DNA of 64,000 nt from Clavelina lepadiformis (Eukaryota; Chordata; Ascidiacea; Aplousobranchia; Clavelinidae). Shown in pieces: positions 48,601 to 62,500 of the stretch. The notes under the pieces were generated by a model. It searched no databases and was not told where the DNA came from. It worked only from the letters and a program-made list of their open reading frames with translations. Position 1 is the stretch's first letter, and each line of letters begins with the position of its first letter. The DNA is taken from positions 3,474,501-3,538,500 of the forward strand of contig NC_135243.1 in assembly GCF_947623445.1 (NCBI RefSeq), written 5' to 3'. The position numbers were made by a program, and so were the translations under genes.

Positions 48601-51600
48601 CAAGAACGTATTTAGTATTTACACAAGCAAGTCTTGCAATATACACAAGAATATACCGGACTTTCAACGACCGAACTGAACAGAAATGTATGAATAACAA
48701 ACAAGTATAAATATGACAAGTTCAAGCCAGACAAATACCTTAATGTTAGTGGATATCGCTGTCCGTTGTAGAATCCTACCCATCTGTTCTGCAATGCTCA
48801 TGAACCTTTGATGTCAAAGGTCAGAGGTTATAATATAGTGATGGGGTCAGTGACCCCAGTCTATCACACAACTCATAAAAACTAATTGGGAACGACAAAG
48901 AACCCAACCTCATATTGCAGCCACCCCCTTTAATCATTTTGTGCATTTGATATTCAATTTTTCAGTTATTGTCATTCGGGTGAACTGTCAGAACTTTATA
49001 AAACTTGCTCCCAAAAACTGTATCTTCGAAATAACACTGACCTGTGTGAAAATATAGAGAGTTGGATGGCGTCCAATTCCTTGCCAATATGCTTCGGCTT
49101 TCCCTTCCCTATCATGATGGTGATGTCACCTGAATACGTGAATTTTCACAAAATTGCCATTTTCAATCACAGCAAGCTACAATGATGTTGTTAACCTATC
49201 ATGTAACTAAAACACCATCATTATCAAAATCTAAAGTGACATCATAATGTAATACCTTTCTTAGTCATCTCTGCCTTGCAGTCGGGTTCGACCAAGATTG
49301 TGCTGTTCTTGTCGATGATGATCGCTGGACCGTGAATCACGTGACCACTTAACAGGTCCTCCATGAGATGGACCCTAGTGTCGAGATGACCTCCATCGAA
49401 ATAACTTGACACCACCTGCACAACACATGCTCTTTTATGACATCACTTATTGTAATAAACAGTCAATGCATGCAGTTGACAACATGCATTTGCTTTTAAG
49501 TCCGGTAAGATCGTGATTATACAACCTGGTAATATTACCCCTTTAACAATACTTGACTTAAATATAGTATTGGACCAAATATAATTGAATTACATTGAAA
49601 TTTATTCTAACACAAATTGAAAATCGATTTCAACAGAACAGTTTTAAAATGTTTCAAACAAACAACGAACAGAAACATTTCCTGCGCGTGGTGGTTTACC
49701 AGTTTAGCATTATTCCCAGTTCAAAATAAAATTTGATTTAATCGAAAAAAGAAAATACCACAAACAAAATCAAAATATTGTTCACTTTTTCTACACGTGG
49801 TGGTTTATCACTTGGTGCCACTAGAGCATGATCTTCAATCCCAGAAAGTCCGATACCTCGTACCCTGACATCATCAACGATGATGTCACGTCCTGGAATT
49901 GTGAAACCAAATTCTTTCTTATATCTGCAGACGCATAAATGAATTTGATGTTAATGAAGTAAAATAAAGTTGGAATAATAAGTTTTATTTAAACGACAGA
50001 TATATGACGCATTTTTATTGGTTGGTTAATTGGTTAACATTTTATTGGTTATCATTTTCAATTATTTTATTTATTTATTTATTATTTATATTTTTATTGG
50101 ATATACTAAGTTTTAGGTTTTAAATTGGATTGGATATATTATTATAAATAGTATTATTTTATTTATCTTATTTTTATTTTTTATTTATTATTTACTATTA
50201 TATTTAGATATATCATTTTAAATTATATTGGATATACTAAGTTTTAGTTAAGGATACTAAGTTTTAATCAAACTACAGTGCAACTGTTGCATAACAATTC
50301 GTTGTGAACATTCTACAAATATCATTCGAAAACAACTTATACATGGACGAGGTTCTTTGCAACTAAATGTGGAAAATACTTCAAACTGCATCAGTGTTGA
50401 TCTTAGCACCCACCTGGCTTGGAAAGTCTGCAAAAAGTCACCAAACTTTGTTGCAAAGAAGTCTAAGTTTTTCACCGTGGAAGGCTGACACATGAGGGCA
50501 CAGCCAGTCTTCACATACCTCATATTCAAATAAACGTCGGTTTTGATGTTTTCAGGGGAAAAACCCTGATCAGATAATGCTTGAACACATTCGGCTATAA
50601 GCTCATCAATGATGACATCTAGTGTTGGTATGGTCTCTGTGATTGAAAAGCAACGAGATTGTTCTCAAGAGATTTACTTTTAAAAGAAATCAGAAAAGAA
50701 CAAATTATTAGGTTATTTGCAGTCACTCGATTCAAACAGCACTAAATGAAAAAAATCATGATCACAACATTACTACTAGATAAACAAATACAGTGCAACA
50801 TTGTGATGTAATAATGGATTAGCAAATAATAAAGTAAAATAACTTAAAATTACAACTTAAAATAATAAGTAGTAGTGATCATCTAAATTGCCACAATGAG
50901 CTTAAATTATGAGATATCAATGTCAAACTAAAACGACTAGATGATGATTTAAACAAATAATACATTGTGATGTAATGTATTGCTGAAAAATAAAGTAATA
51001 TAACTATTGTAAATCGTTAATTTAAAAAAATTCATCCATATAAATTAAATGAATAAAAACTTTTGCAAAAAGTGTATTATTTTAATCTTGCTTAAATAAG
51101 ATGTAACCTTTGTTGTAGAGAGATGCGGTTGGTCTTTGTGCTTCGTGAATAACATCAGCCAGGGCCATACCATAAGCTGACAGTATGCCTGAGTATCTGC
51201 ACAAGTTCAAAGTAAAACTAATTAACAGGTTTAGCTTATCACTGTGAGATAAAATGTATCAGATATAATATATCACAATATATTTAACTGACACTGAGCA
51301 GTTTAATTCATTGATTCAAGTAAAATTATTTTGATCAGCACCTACCTGCAGTCTGTTCATTAATTTAATCTAAACAACACATTCTTATATGTGTTGCATA
51401 AATCAATATAAATATTTCAAAACCCTAGCAATTACAAAATTGTAATTAAAAAATTAATTGCAAAATTGTACGAAATTCAAAGGGAATACCTATCCCAGTA
51501 ACACATCATTACATTAATTATTTATTTTTTTTTTTTTTTTTTTTTTACACTTTTATAATTCACAGCCTTGTCTTGTTTTATATTTGTGATTGTAAAGTAA

Positions 51601-54600
51601 GAGTATTTTTTCTCATCAGATAAATGTTAATGTTAATGTTATTAATGTTATAATGTTATAATGTTAATGTTATTATTATCTATATATGAATTAATTCTTT
51701 ACGTACTTGTGAATGAAGACTTTTGTCATTCCAAGTGACCGCGCGATGGCGCAAGCGTGCTGCCCACCTGCTCCACCAAAGCAGGACAGGACGTGACGAC
51801 GTGTGTCGTGACCCCTCACTTGTGTTAGTGATCTGATTGGCCGACACATTGACTCGTTGGCTACGTTTATGAAACCCATGGCAACCTCCTCCAAGGTCAA
51901 AAGGTCACGATCAGTTGTTTCGGATGAAATAAAGTAATTAATTTTATCTGTGACGCAATAAATACAAAAATTAAAAGCTAAATAAGAATGTTAATTGTAA
52001 AAATGCAAAGAATCATTGAAAAAATACAGAATTTCCTAAAAACCTCGTAATTTTTCAAATGCTTTCCTGGTGCCATCAACATCCAAACACTGGTTCTCGC
52101 CTGGGCCAAATATTTTTGGAAAATATCTTTTATAAAACATGCACAAATGTCATGCAATGCTGTTTCTAGCAACTATGCAGCATTAAGTCGATTAGAGTAA
52201 TAAATTCAGACCTTTGCCAAGATAAGATATTCTACATTTGCAAATCAAAATTGTGTGACACAAGTATAAACAGCTGTAATGCTATAATGTACATTGCCAC
52301 AGCAAATAAAGATTAGCCATTGCTGTTATACAACACTTTACAACATCACAAACCATATTGCTACCTGTCGTAGAACCAACACTTACTCTGGCAACAACCT
52401 CCCCAGACACAGATTGGCATCAGTCACAGTTAGGGGACCCCCCTTCCTGTAGCATGTGGGGCCTGGGTGGGCCCCAGCAGATTCAGGGCCGACTACAAAC
52501 ATCCCCGATCGGAAAAACAGCATGGACCCTCCCCCTGCTGCAACTGTGTTTATGTCAAGCTGCGATGAAAATGTTCAACTGTCATAGAAATCAAATAAAA
52601 TAAAACAACAGAATATATTCTCATGCTCTGTGCGCAAACATAACGGACATTGTAAAGTTGACTCGAAACGAAACAAGTCTTCTTTCTCCAAATTTTGGAC
52701 TGCCAAATTATTTTGCAAAAATTAATAATACACATGGTAAAAAAATATCAAAAGAAAACAAGATAGTCAATACAATATATACACAAAAATAAAACGAAGC
52801 ATACTGAGTCCAAACAACACATACTAGTACATATCACCACATTGAAATACACTTAGTCTTGATGTTGACATTAACAGGAAAATTTGTGCCATTGTTGAAG
52901 TTTTGCCTTAATTTAAGATTTGAAAATAAAATACCTGTGGTGCTTGTATGGTGACACCAGCTGTAGTAGACTCGAACACGTGCTCATATTCCCCGTCGTA
53001 TCGACTTACATCTGTTGATGTTCCTACATAAATAATGGAAAAAATTTTCATCACAATGGAAGTATTTCCGTGTCACAAAATCATTGTGTATTTCAGAACA
53101 AACAATTTTTCAGGATATTAACGAATTGTATAGAAAATTGTCTAGACATTTACCACACTATGTATTGTGACATCACCCATGACAGCACAGAAATGATTGA
53201 TAAATTGTTGTTATTTCTAACATAACATCTATTTTGCATATCTGGCATGCAAGTATGCATACAAGGTAAATGCTTGTAAAGATACTGGATATCCTAGCAG
53301 CACTATACCTCCCATGTCGAAACCAATGACAGGTTGATCTTCAAATGACGTCATAGCATACCCCACTACGCCACCTGCTGGACCAGATAATATTGCTCTA
53401 CTTCCATTGAACCTGAGTATTTCATTTTATATTGTATTATACTTTATATCATATCTATATAAATATGAAGGGGTGTTGTTACACTTTAGATTAATAGAAT
53501 CCTATGGTTTAAAAGTTAATTTGGATTAACATGAACTAATAAGCACGTTTTAGAATGAGCACAGGAAAAATAAACAATTCCCATTCAGCCAGGAATATAT
53601 AAATATACAAAATCTTCACAGCCTCATGAACAACAACTCACTTATCAATAGGAGTGAGGCCGCCATCAGACTGCATAAAGAGCGCGTTGATGTCTCTGCT
53701 GCTGAAACCAGACTGAAACCCTGTGATATAATCTTTAATGCACGGTGTGAGATAGGCATCCACGCATACCGTGAAGCCACGCGGGACAATCTTGACCATG
53801 GGCATGACTTCAGACGAAAGTGAGACTTGTTTGAATCCCATCTCCATGGCGATCTTTTGAACTGCTTCTTCATGTTCGGTGAAGCTGCATACAGAGATAT
53901 ATGATGATATAATTCAGTTTTACACTGAAACTGTTAATTTAAACTAGTGTGTATGATGTCATAGTTTGATGCTTTACGTTCTCTAGTCTGAATTATTTTA
54001 GGCAATTTTTATACACTTTACTTGACGTTAAATATCTATGATTACTTTTATAGGAACCCAAACAAATTATACATTGTCTGAAAGCATATGATTTTGTCTT
54101 CATTTTGCAACTATTTAAGCTTGCAAGTCACACGCTTAAATTATGACATCATAAAAGGTGTCAAAATTTTAGAATTTTTCCGTTTGACATGATCCGCCAA
54201 GGTCCTGTTGAACTGTCTTGCTCAATTTTTATTTCTTCCTACACTGTAGTAACTAATCTACATATTGCTAAAAACAGAATCAAATAATCAAAAAAAATGT
54301 TTGTTTTATGGCATTTTTTCAACACTTACTGCAAACATATTGCATCACTCACAGAGGTAGGTTTCCTTCACATTAATAATTGTAATTATTTTACAAAACA
54401 TACAGAATTGAACATCTCATGTGCAAGTAGAGTAGGACCTAGTGGACACTTTTTTCAACTTTCTTTTAATATTCTTTGGGTAATCAGCAATTTTCGTTGC
54501 GGCATTCAAGTTTGTTATTTTGCAAAGCAGTTTTCACACACATGCTGGTTAAAAAATTCTTTGAACAGTTCTAAATCGAAAATATTAAACGAGCATCTTT

Positions 54601-57600
54601 TTTGAGGCCCCATTCTGTCAGCAAATAGCCCATAGGTTCTGATATTTTGTCGTTGCTGCCAGAAACCCAATGCGGACTTCTAGACTTTGACCTTGCACCT
54701 TGACCTCTAGGTTTTGAACAACCATGTAAACAAGCCATTGAAGTACTTGGTGATGGGCTTCATCAGAATCTTTCTTAGTAGCCAGACTAGAAAGTAGGGC
54801 AATGTCTGATGAGAAATCGTGCGTGCAAAGCGACAAATTTAAATTTTGGTGTAATGACGTGCATCGAAGCCTGCATTGCTTTGTTTATAGATTTATTAAA
54901 ATTTGGCGTTCTAACAACCAGCTTTTCTTTGTTTGTTTATAATTAAACGGTGTGTAGAGAAAAAAATTTTCGGCGTGCTTGTTGATGAATGATAAATCAG
55001 CTGTCATATTCTTCGCTATGGATCATTACAGGTCGAGCCTACCAATACCTCTTCCAGTACCAAAATCTACATTTGCAGTGATTTACAGGAGAGTTTGCAT
55101 GCAAATAGATGCATCCAAATCGCCATGCAGATCAGGATCTATGTCATTCTGGTCTTCAGCAAAATCGTTCATTTTACTGTCAGTCTGTCCCTCAAGTCAT
55201 CCAGCAGAACAATTCTTACAGCTTCGTCAATGCCTCCAGTAGTGAAAATTTTTCTAGCCATTTTGAAACAATATATTGATAAAGTACGCTGAAAACGAAT
55301 GTAATCTTTGAAAGCATTTATACATTCTCTGAAAAAACTATACAATTCAATTGCCCAACTAACTTACTGATACGACATTAACCTAACTAGGCCTATGTGA
55401 ACCATAAAACAAACTCAAATCAAAAGGACCTGTTATGCGGTTTCAAAAATTCCCCTAAGTTGAAAAGTCTGTTAAGTGTGGCTGTTGATCAAAGTTTAAA
55501 AGTTTGGCGGGAAAATGAGCCAGATGTGGGGTGTTGTGACAACCGAACCATAACCACATGACTCTATGCTACGTCATACTCATAAGCCACGTTTGGAAAA
55601 CATATGCATCGGAAATGATCATGTAAAGACCTCGTGATCAAAAACAAAGAGGAAACCTTACTTCGATTGAACTGGTACAACAATTTGAAAACATGTGCGT
55701 CAGAATTGAGAGGTCGGGGTTGGCCAATATGGTGCAGCTTTTCGAAGTTAACAACAAAATGAACAGAAGAAAGATTTATGCATTACAAAGAAGTTACGTA
55801 ACCATATAAATAGGCGAGGCAGTCCATTTTTAAGGGAGGAGAAAAACCAGCAACAAAAATAGAGAACTGAAGAGAAACGCGAAGAATAATTAATTATTAT
55901 TGAAGCAATCAGGAAGGATTCAATTGTTATTTGCGAGTCTGCAAAGTTAATTTTTATAAAGTGAACCGAGTGCATTCAAGGCAAACGTGATTACTTCGAC
56001 TATATTATCGGGCGACTGGAAGCTGTAAAGAAATATGTATTTTGTTTGCTGCTGTGGTGTTCATTTCTTTGCATGCAATCAAATCGATAAGTAAGTGTGC
56101 GTTAAATTTCATTTGCATATTGATATAAACGGAGCAATCAAATTTCATGGTCAGAAAAGAGAGACTCATCAGCCGACAAGGACAATGGCCAAATCAAACA
56201 CAGCTATTTAATGTGACGATTTATGGCTATTGCTTAAGTCGTAATAAGTCCTATAGTGATATCATAATTACGTCAGATACGACTAGGAAACTATAAAACG
56301 CCATTGTGTCAAACAAAACAAAACAGTTGTAGGCACTAAAACACATGCATTGCCAAGCTCTATGTAATTACATTCTAGCAACAGCGTAGAAAAACTCACG
56401 TGTATGAATGCATGAGAACCACGGCTAAACTTGTGATTCCCTTCTCTAGAACTTTCTTCAGATCAATTTTCAACTTTTCCACATCAAGTGTAGTAAGAAC
56501 ATGAACCTTTGTTAAAAACATAGATATAACCAATTATGTATGAACATATCTATGGCAAGATATAACCAACAGCATCCAGTATGCCTTTCAATAAACAGTT
56601 CACAAATTATCAAAGCAACTTTCATATTTTCACAAAATCGTTCACTTTTTCCAGAGTTTGTCCAACACGAGTCTCTGAATTCAGGCCAAGTTGACAATCG
56701 TTTCTATGGAGACAGACTCTTTCTCGCACTTCGACCACTTCCTCATACAACACATCGGGAATTTCAATTTTCTATAAAATCAAAGTAACTGTTGGTCTTA
56801 AAAAACACTATCGTCAACAAACCTACTACTAATAGTAATACTACTAATACACACTACTAATGCACTAATAATACTCTACTAATACTCTCTACCTAATACT
56901 AATAATACTAATAATACTAATAATACTAATAATACTAATAATACTAATAATACTAATAATACTAATAATACTAATAATACTAATAATACTAATAATACTA
57001 ATAAAACTAATAAGACTAATAATACTAATAATACTAATAATACTAATAATACTAATACTATAATACTCTCTAATAATAATATTAATAATAATAATCTCCA
57101 ATAATACTCTGTAATACTAAAACTACCTAATACTCTCACAAACAATCAACGAGCAGGATAAACGATTAAAACATGTAAGATGTTAACAATAGCGGTCCTT
57201 TAAGGATAAGAGGTTACCATAACTACTGATTCCACCTTTTCAATGAAGTCAGGTATAAAATACTGTGTTATAGATATAACATACAGTAGTTTGAAAAGAG
57301 GAAACCTTCTCCTTGAAGCAAACAAGGATCCATAATAACTAGGATTAAGGACAAAAAAAGTACAAAAAATTGAAAAGAATGAGGATTAATGAAGTTCTTC
57401 TAAGGATTTTATAAGGAATGAGGAAGAATTTAATTATTTGACTAGAGGTTCAAAGCTGCAAAAACGTGTAAACGTTAGCCGAGACAAAAAATAGTAAACC
57501 CACATGACGTCATCGCAGGACAGTGACACACCATTAACAAACTCGTACTGGAGACAACCTTTAAATCAAAGTAAAGTGCTGTAGTAAACTCACCTCTGAT

Positions 57601-58571
57601 TAAATATTTAAAACCACAAAAAACATAAAATAAGCTAAGATGAAAATACAAAACTGAACATGCAGCAATAATAATAAGAATATTAATTATTAAATAATTA
57701 CTAACTTAAGTTCTGCAAATACGATAGTTAATCAACTTACGAAGTCGAATATTTTTGGTCTTGATTGGTTTCCAATGAAAAGAAGATCTCTCAAACCCTC
57801 AGTGACAGCAAGTGCCATTCTTTCACCTTTCCTCTCGAGGAGAGCATTTGTGGCGACCGTCGTTCCCATCCGGATGAAATCGATCTGACTTGAGTCGAGT
57901 GGTTCATTCATTTTAATGTTTAACTCCTTAAATTTTAGGCAAAATAACAAACATTTATGTAATTGGACAATGGAAACAATAAGCAAAGTCGGAAGTTTGT
58001 CAACAAAAATCGATCTATACATATCAAAAGATTTTTTTAACTTACGATCGTCGCAGTAATTAATTAAACTTGAAGCAACAATAAGCAATTAAAAATTTCT
58101 GCAAGGTACAACAACATTTTCCATATATTAAATAAGATCACTTGCAAAATTATGATAAACTTTCCTTTATAGGCTATATATGTTTATTTTGTCGCAAACC
58201 TCTTCCATAATCCTTCGAATTCCCTCCCTGGGAGCATCGGGATAATTTTGTGGATCGACAGACAACAGCTTCATCACTCTTGTCTTCCCATCTAAGAATG
58301 CATAATTAAGAAAATCAGGAAGTTAAACAAATAAAATTATTTGTCAGTGCAAGTTTGCAAGCAGCAGGTTCAGATCTGTTAAACTTTACTTGCAAAGCAT
58401 AAATATTGAAACTGAAATAAAACGACATTTCCAAAAACTGGCTTTTGTGTAAAAACATTTATTAAAATATTAATCAACTACAACCTCAAACTAACTTGGG
58501 CACTTTGCATAGATATCAGTGAAGGTTCCTCCTCGGTCAATGGCGAACTGAAATTTACCTTTACTGCTCAT
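45676..58571 (-). CDS. OPLAH: 5-oxoprolinase (ATP-hydrolysing), intact, 25 exons, 1257 aa
   Basis: Cytosolic enzyme that hydrolyses 5-oxo-L-proline to glutamate with ATP, in the gamma-glutamyl (glutathione) cycle. Exons in transcript order: 58496-58571, 58200-58291, 57741-57926, 56646-56771, 56400-56506, 53642-53884, 53309-53412, 52935-53023, 52387-52559, 52044-52126, 51707-51947, 51108-51196, 50414-50636, 49786-49924, 49256-49415, 49042-49129, 48739-48805, 48307-48513, 47584-47758, 47218-47327, 46586-47152, 46440-46522, 46211-46371, 45880-45977, 45676-45762. All have GT/AG borders; 3774 nt in frame including the stop. The HyuA-type half carries DRGGTFTD (residues 12-19) and [14 protein letters not shown] (about 307-320). 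The HyuB-type half starts near 740 ([14 protein letters not shown]) and includes [15 protein letters not shown] and GGNVLTSQR. The C-terminal GGGGYG is at 1238-1243. Length is close to the animal enzyme (about 1290 aa). The start ATG at 58571 gives the conserved N-terminus directly. Confidence 0.96.
51525..51675. repeat. Poly-T run and ATGTTA microsatellite in OPLAH intron 11
   Basis: A run of more than 20 T (about 51526-51547) and, after about 75 bp, repeated AATGTT/TAATGT words (51625-51675). Simple repeats lying between exons 11 and 12. Confidence 0.7.
54600..55270 (-). other. Unidentified ORF-bearing segment in OPLAH intron 5
   Basis: Intron 5 (53885-56399) is unusually long. On the minus strand it holds short ORFs: 55262 downward beginning MARKIF, with acidic stretches such as [15 protein letters not shown], and 54618-54836. 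They look like scraps of a transposase gene but match no family I can name. 54838-54990 resembles 8725-8890. Confidence 0.25.
56822..57130. repeat. (TAATAATAC)n microsatellite in OPLAH intron 3
   Basis: About 300 bp of nearly pure TAATAATAC/TAATACTAA units between exons 3 and 4. The long Ile/Ser- and Leu/Val-repeat ORFs on the minus strand are artefacts of this repeat. Confidence 0.95.
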
Positions 58572-59047
58572 CTTCTTTGTCAAGTTATATAACAGGAAAG
58601 TAAATTTTTATAATATTTAGCTCTGTGCTTTGTTCAAAAATATGTAAATGATTTTATCATATATTAGCAATTTAGTCAGGATATTTCTCAAGCTTAAAAT
58701 ACTTATGACTAAAAAAACAATTTTTTCAAACGGTTCTTTTCTGACTCAAAATGCATTTATATATTCTCCATCTTCTTAGTATTTGTAACCATCATGCTTT
58801 GATTCAAACATTCAAACAATTCTATAGGTTTGGTGTTTAGATACTTTTCTTTCAATCCCTAGAGGAAAGTTGGCCGTTTGTACGCACCAGGATTATCTGC
58901 GATCACACTGACACTGAACTTTTTGAACCTTATTAGATTTACAATAACTTAACAAATATAGTTAATGAAACGTGCGCGCCTTCCCGCCACGATTTCTGTC
59001 TTTATAGAGGCGAAGTGACTTTGGGCGGGCTTTTTGTCTGTCCAGCG

Positions 59048-59526
59048 CATACGTGTCAAACTCCCGGCCCGCTTTACAATAAAACTTGGCCCGCAATGTT
59101 ATTTCATACATTGAACTATTTCCGGCCCACGAGATCATTGTTCAGTATAACTTACTTTTTTCAAGCAAGAAACAAGATTATAACAAATCGCACAATACAG
59201 CAGCACAGCAGTTGCCGTATCATACGATAGAATAAATCGACTTATTTTTACCTTTGTAATATGGGCTGCTTTTTTCTTTATTGTTTGTTAATTCTTTAAT
59301 GCTTTTGCAAGGAGATGAATGAAACATAATGACGTAAGAGAAAAATAATCAACAATATCCCCGTCAAAAATCTTCAAAAACATCAAAAATTTGGTGTTGT
59401 TTCGCTGCCTGTTCCAATTCATGTACTCGTGTCACGAAACGTTCAATCAAGTTTTGTCCTTACCGCCAGCGGGGTTAAATAAGTTTTGAGTTTTGGCCCC
59501 CGGTGTGATTGAGTTTGACCCCCCTG
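59048..59526. mobile_element. hAT-type MITE upstream of OPLAH
   Basis: A 479-bp element with ends CATACGTGTCAAACTC and, inverted, CAGGGGGGTCAAACTC. It is flanked by GTCCAGCG (59040-59047) and GTCTAGCG (59527-59534), a 7-of-8 target duplication. CAGGGGTGTCAAACTC is a frequent hAT terminus. It lies about 0.5 kb upstream of the OPLAH start. No ORF. Confidence 0.7.
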
Positions 59527-59534
59527 GTCTAGCG

Positions 59535-62500
59535 TGTTGTGACCTCACCAAATTTCAAACGCAATGCGGTCTCACAGCCTCTTCACGAAACAGGTTAAGA
59601 ATCACTGCTGTATAACTAATTACGGATAATTGCTGCTGAATTTTGCTATCATATTCTGTTCACACATGCTTTGGCGTTCCATGCCTTGTTCTTTTTTGTT
59701 TATCTGCATCGGCATACGTTGCTTGCTTCTCTCATGAAAACAGCTTTGGGGCAGGCCAGTGCATAATCAGCTTTAACTTTCGTGCAGGAATTCTGCAGAC
59801 CATTTCACAACAGCACAGGAAATTTTATTTCCTGTGTTTTTCTGCGTAGCATTACAGTATCTCACTATTACTGGTTGTTCTTAGACAAATTCAATTTCCT
59901 GTTCGGTTGAAAACTATGCACGTTCACTTAACTGTATGTTATCTATACATATGTTAGCACAGGCCTTTACTGTACGTTTAACAACAACTTCAATATACTT
60001 CAGTCTAATTCGGCATGACCCACTGCTTTGAACGCTTTTCGTCCCAAGGAATTTGAATGGAACGCGAAAATAACAAAACAAACAATTATTTGAAAGATTG
60101 CGCGCGAATTAAGGAAGATTTTTGTTTCTGTAATATGCAGTTCGCTTCATTGCACACTGAACGCTAAATTAAAAGTGGTTCTGCAAATGTATCTTGTTAT
60201 ACAGCCATAGTTAAAGCCACTAGTCTAGCGTACATAATGTGTCCCTATGCAATGGAAGTAGTACCAGGTGTGCTGACTTTGACAATTTCTAAAAATCATC
60301 AGCACCATCATACGTGATTATCATACCGTGTCGACATTATAAGGTCGACGTTGAAGACCCCTAACATGCTTCGTTGATCCAGGCGAGGAGTGAGTGAAAA
60401 AGAATACGATGACGACGGAAAAGTGTTTATGTTTGTCAGCATCATGCATGAGATTGCATTGTAGTGTGTGGGTATGATTTGTCTGAAAATTTTGAAAACA
60501 TAAAACACGTGTTGTCAAAATCACTTATAACGTTTTCTTTCAAACATATTTTTTGATAACCTGTAACTTTATCTACCTTTGTGGTAAATTAAATACCAAC
60601 TATCAAACTGCAATTGACAGCGAAAGGCGCTGAGCACGGTTCAGTAAAGCGCTTGAGTATGTTGTGCTGAGTGGTGTACCGTGTACCAATAGTGTGGGGC
60701 AAACGTTGGTTATCATGGGGTTTTTAAAAGCGTGGTAACGAAAGATGGTAGGCATGGTTTGGTCAAGTAGCTCACGCTGCAAGAAGGCACACACGTAGAT
60801 TAATTAAGTATTCTTGAAACCAAACGCGCTCAAAAATTGCGACAATTTTTTGATTAATTTGTTTCTCGACACTCCACATTCGGTTGCCAAAGAGACTCTT
60901 TTGCTTTATTTTCCACTGTTCCCTTGGTAACATGAGTAGTTTGTAACAGAACATTGCATGTTTACAGCCATAGGCACGGTTGTCATCGGTCTGGACTCGA
61001 AAATAAGGACGACTAGGAAACAAAAGAAGAATACTACCTTGAACAGGGCACAACAGGAGAAGGCAATCAAAAAAAAACGAAACACTATTTGCATGTTCTT
61101 AATTTTTGTATCTCTTTGGTACAAAATTGTAAATAAAGGTGTCGCAATGGCAAAAATAGGAGCCTCAGCCCTAACAATAAGACAAACATAACGACGCAAG
61201 TGAAAATAAGGACGTTTCTTAGAAAAAAAGACAAAAATATTTTTTGAGTCATAGACCTTCATAATAAGGACAAATCTTAGAAAAAGACTGTATGGCCACC
61301 TTAGCTATAGGCCCAACACGAACGCTGTGTTCCAACATATAGGCTAACACGCAGAAGCTGTTAACCACATCTGTGCATCACTGACTCAAACGTCCAACGA
61401 TCGTTCAGAGATGGTTCAGTCTTATCCAAGCAGATATGCTGAGTGGTGTCCCAATGGTGCGAGGCCAATATTGGTTATCATGGTGTTTTTAAAAGCGTGG
61501 TAACGAAGTTCATAAATTTGATAAAAACGACACATTTATGACATAACCTTAACTGACTGGTAAATGAAAAGTTCACTTTCATTTTTCATCAAAGCTTTTG
61601 CACAAGGACCTTTGAATAAGAGTGTTAAGGAAATACGTTTGCAGAAAACAAGTTTAGTTGCTATCTTCGAGCCTAATTTGTATCGCTTCTCTCCTGTTAA
61701 CGTATTTTCGTTTGGGTAATCAACGTGCGATGAGTTAGAGTGCCAGCAATTATTGCTTCATTGCACTGTGCTCAGCTTTTTATGTTTTTCTTTTCTTAGT
61801 TTACAGTTTGCACATTAGTGTGAGAGGAAAGTTCTTCTTCTGCGTTTGTTGTTGTGACTCCCTGCGTTTGTTAGATACATTGATACTTTTCTGTACAAGT
61901 ACAACAAAGTTTGTGTGTTTTTTGGTGTTCCTTTTGTCAAGAAAACTATGTACAAAAATACATGAAAGACAGGAAGTTGTAAACATCTTTAGTATAAGCG
62001 ACCTACTTTGAAAATTTTTATTTTACCATTTCTATTGTTTTAAAACTTTTACAAGTTTACCTAAAAAACGTTTAAAACTGTCATTTATATCATAATCAAA
62101 TGATTTGGTTTGATTTTTGCTATGACGTATTGAACAAGGGAGAAGATGTGATACAATGTGAGCACCAGGGAAGAGTTCCTGGAAGATGACGATGGAAGTG
62201 GATTCTTTCCAAGACTCTCAGTGAGCAAAGTTTATATTTCTCTTCCATGTTATAGAAGTCCATGCCATGATGTAAAATGCTTCTGTGCCGACTTTGCACC
62301 GTAGTTCTTGCCGTTTTGTTTCAAAATCAAAATGGCAATGACGTAGAGTAGAAGTAGAGTTAGAGTGTGCATGTGATGATGAGTGGGATGAGGATGAGGT
62401 AGAGTGCTGCAGAAGCACGGACGAGGTTTTTTCTGCTCTCTCGTTTATTGCAGACCATGGAAAATGTTTGACCACTTTCTTATTCAGACACCTTTAAATA

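Noticed and set aside
56879..57145. Long Leu/Val- and Ile/Ser-repeat ORFs on the minus strand
   Set aside because: Translation of a TAATAATAC microsatellite, not a protein gene.
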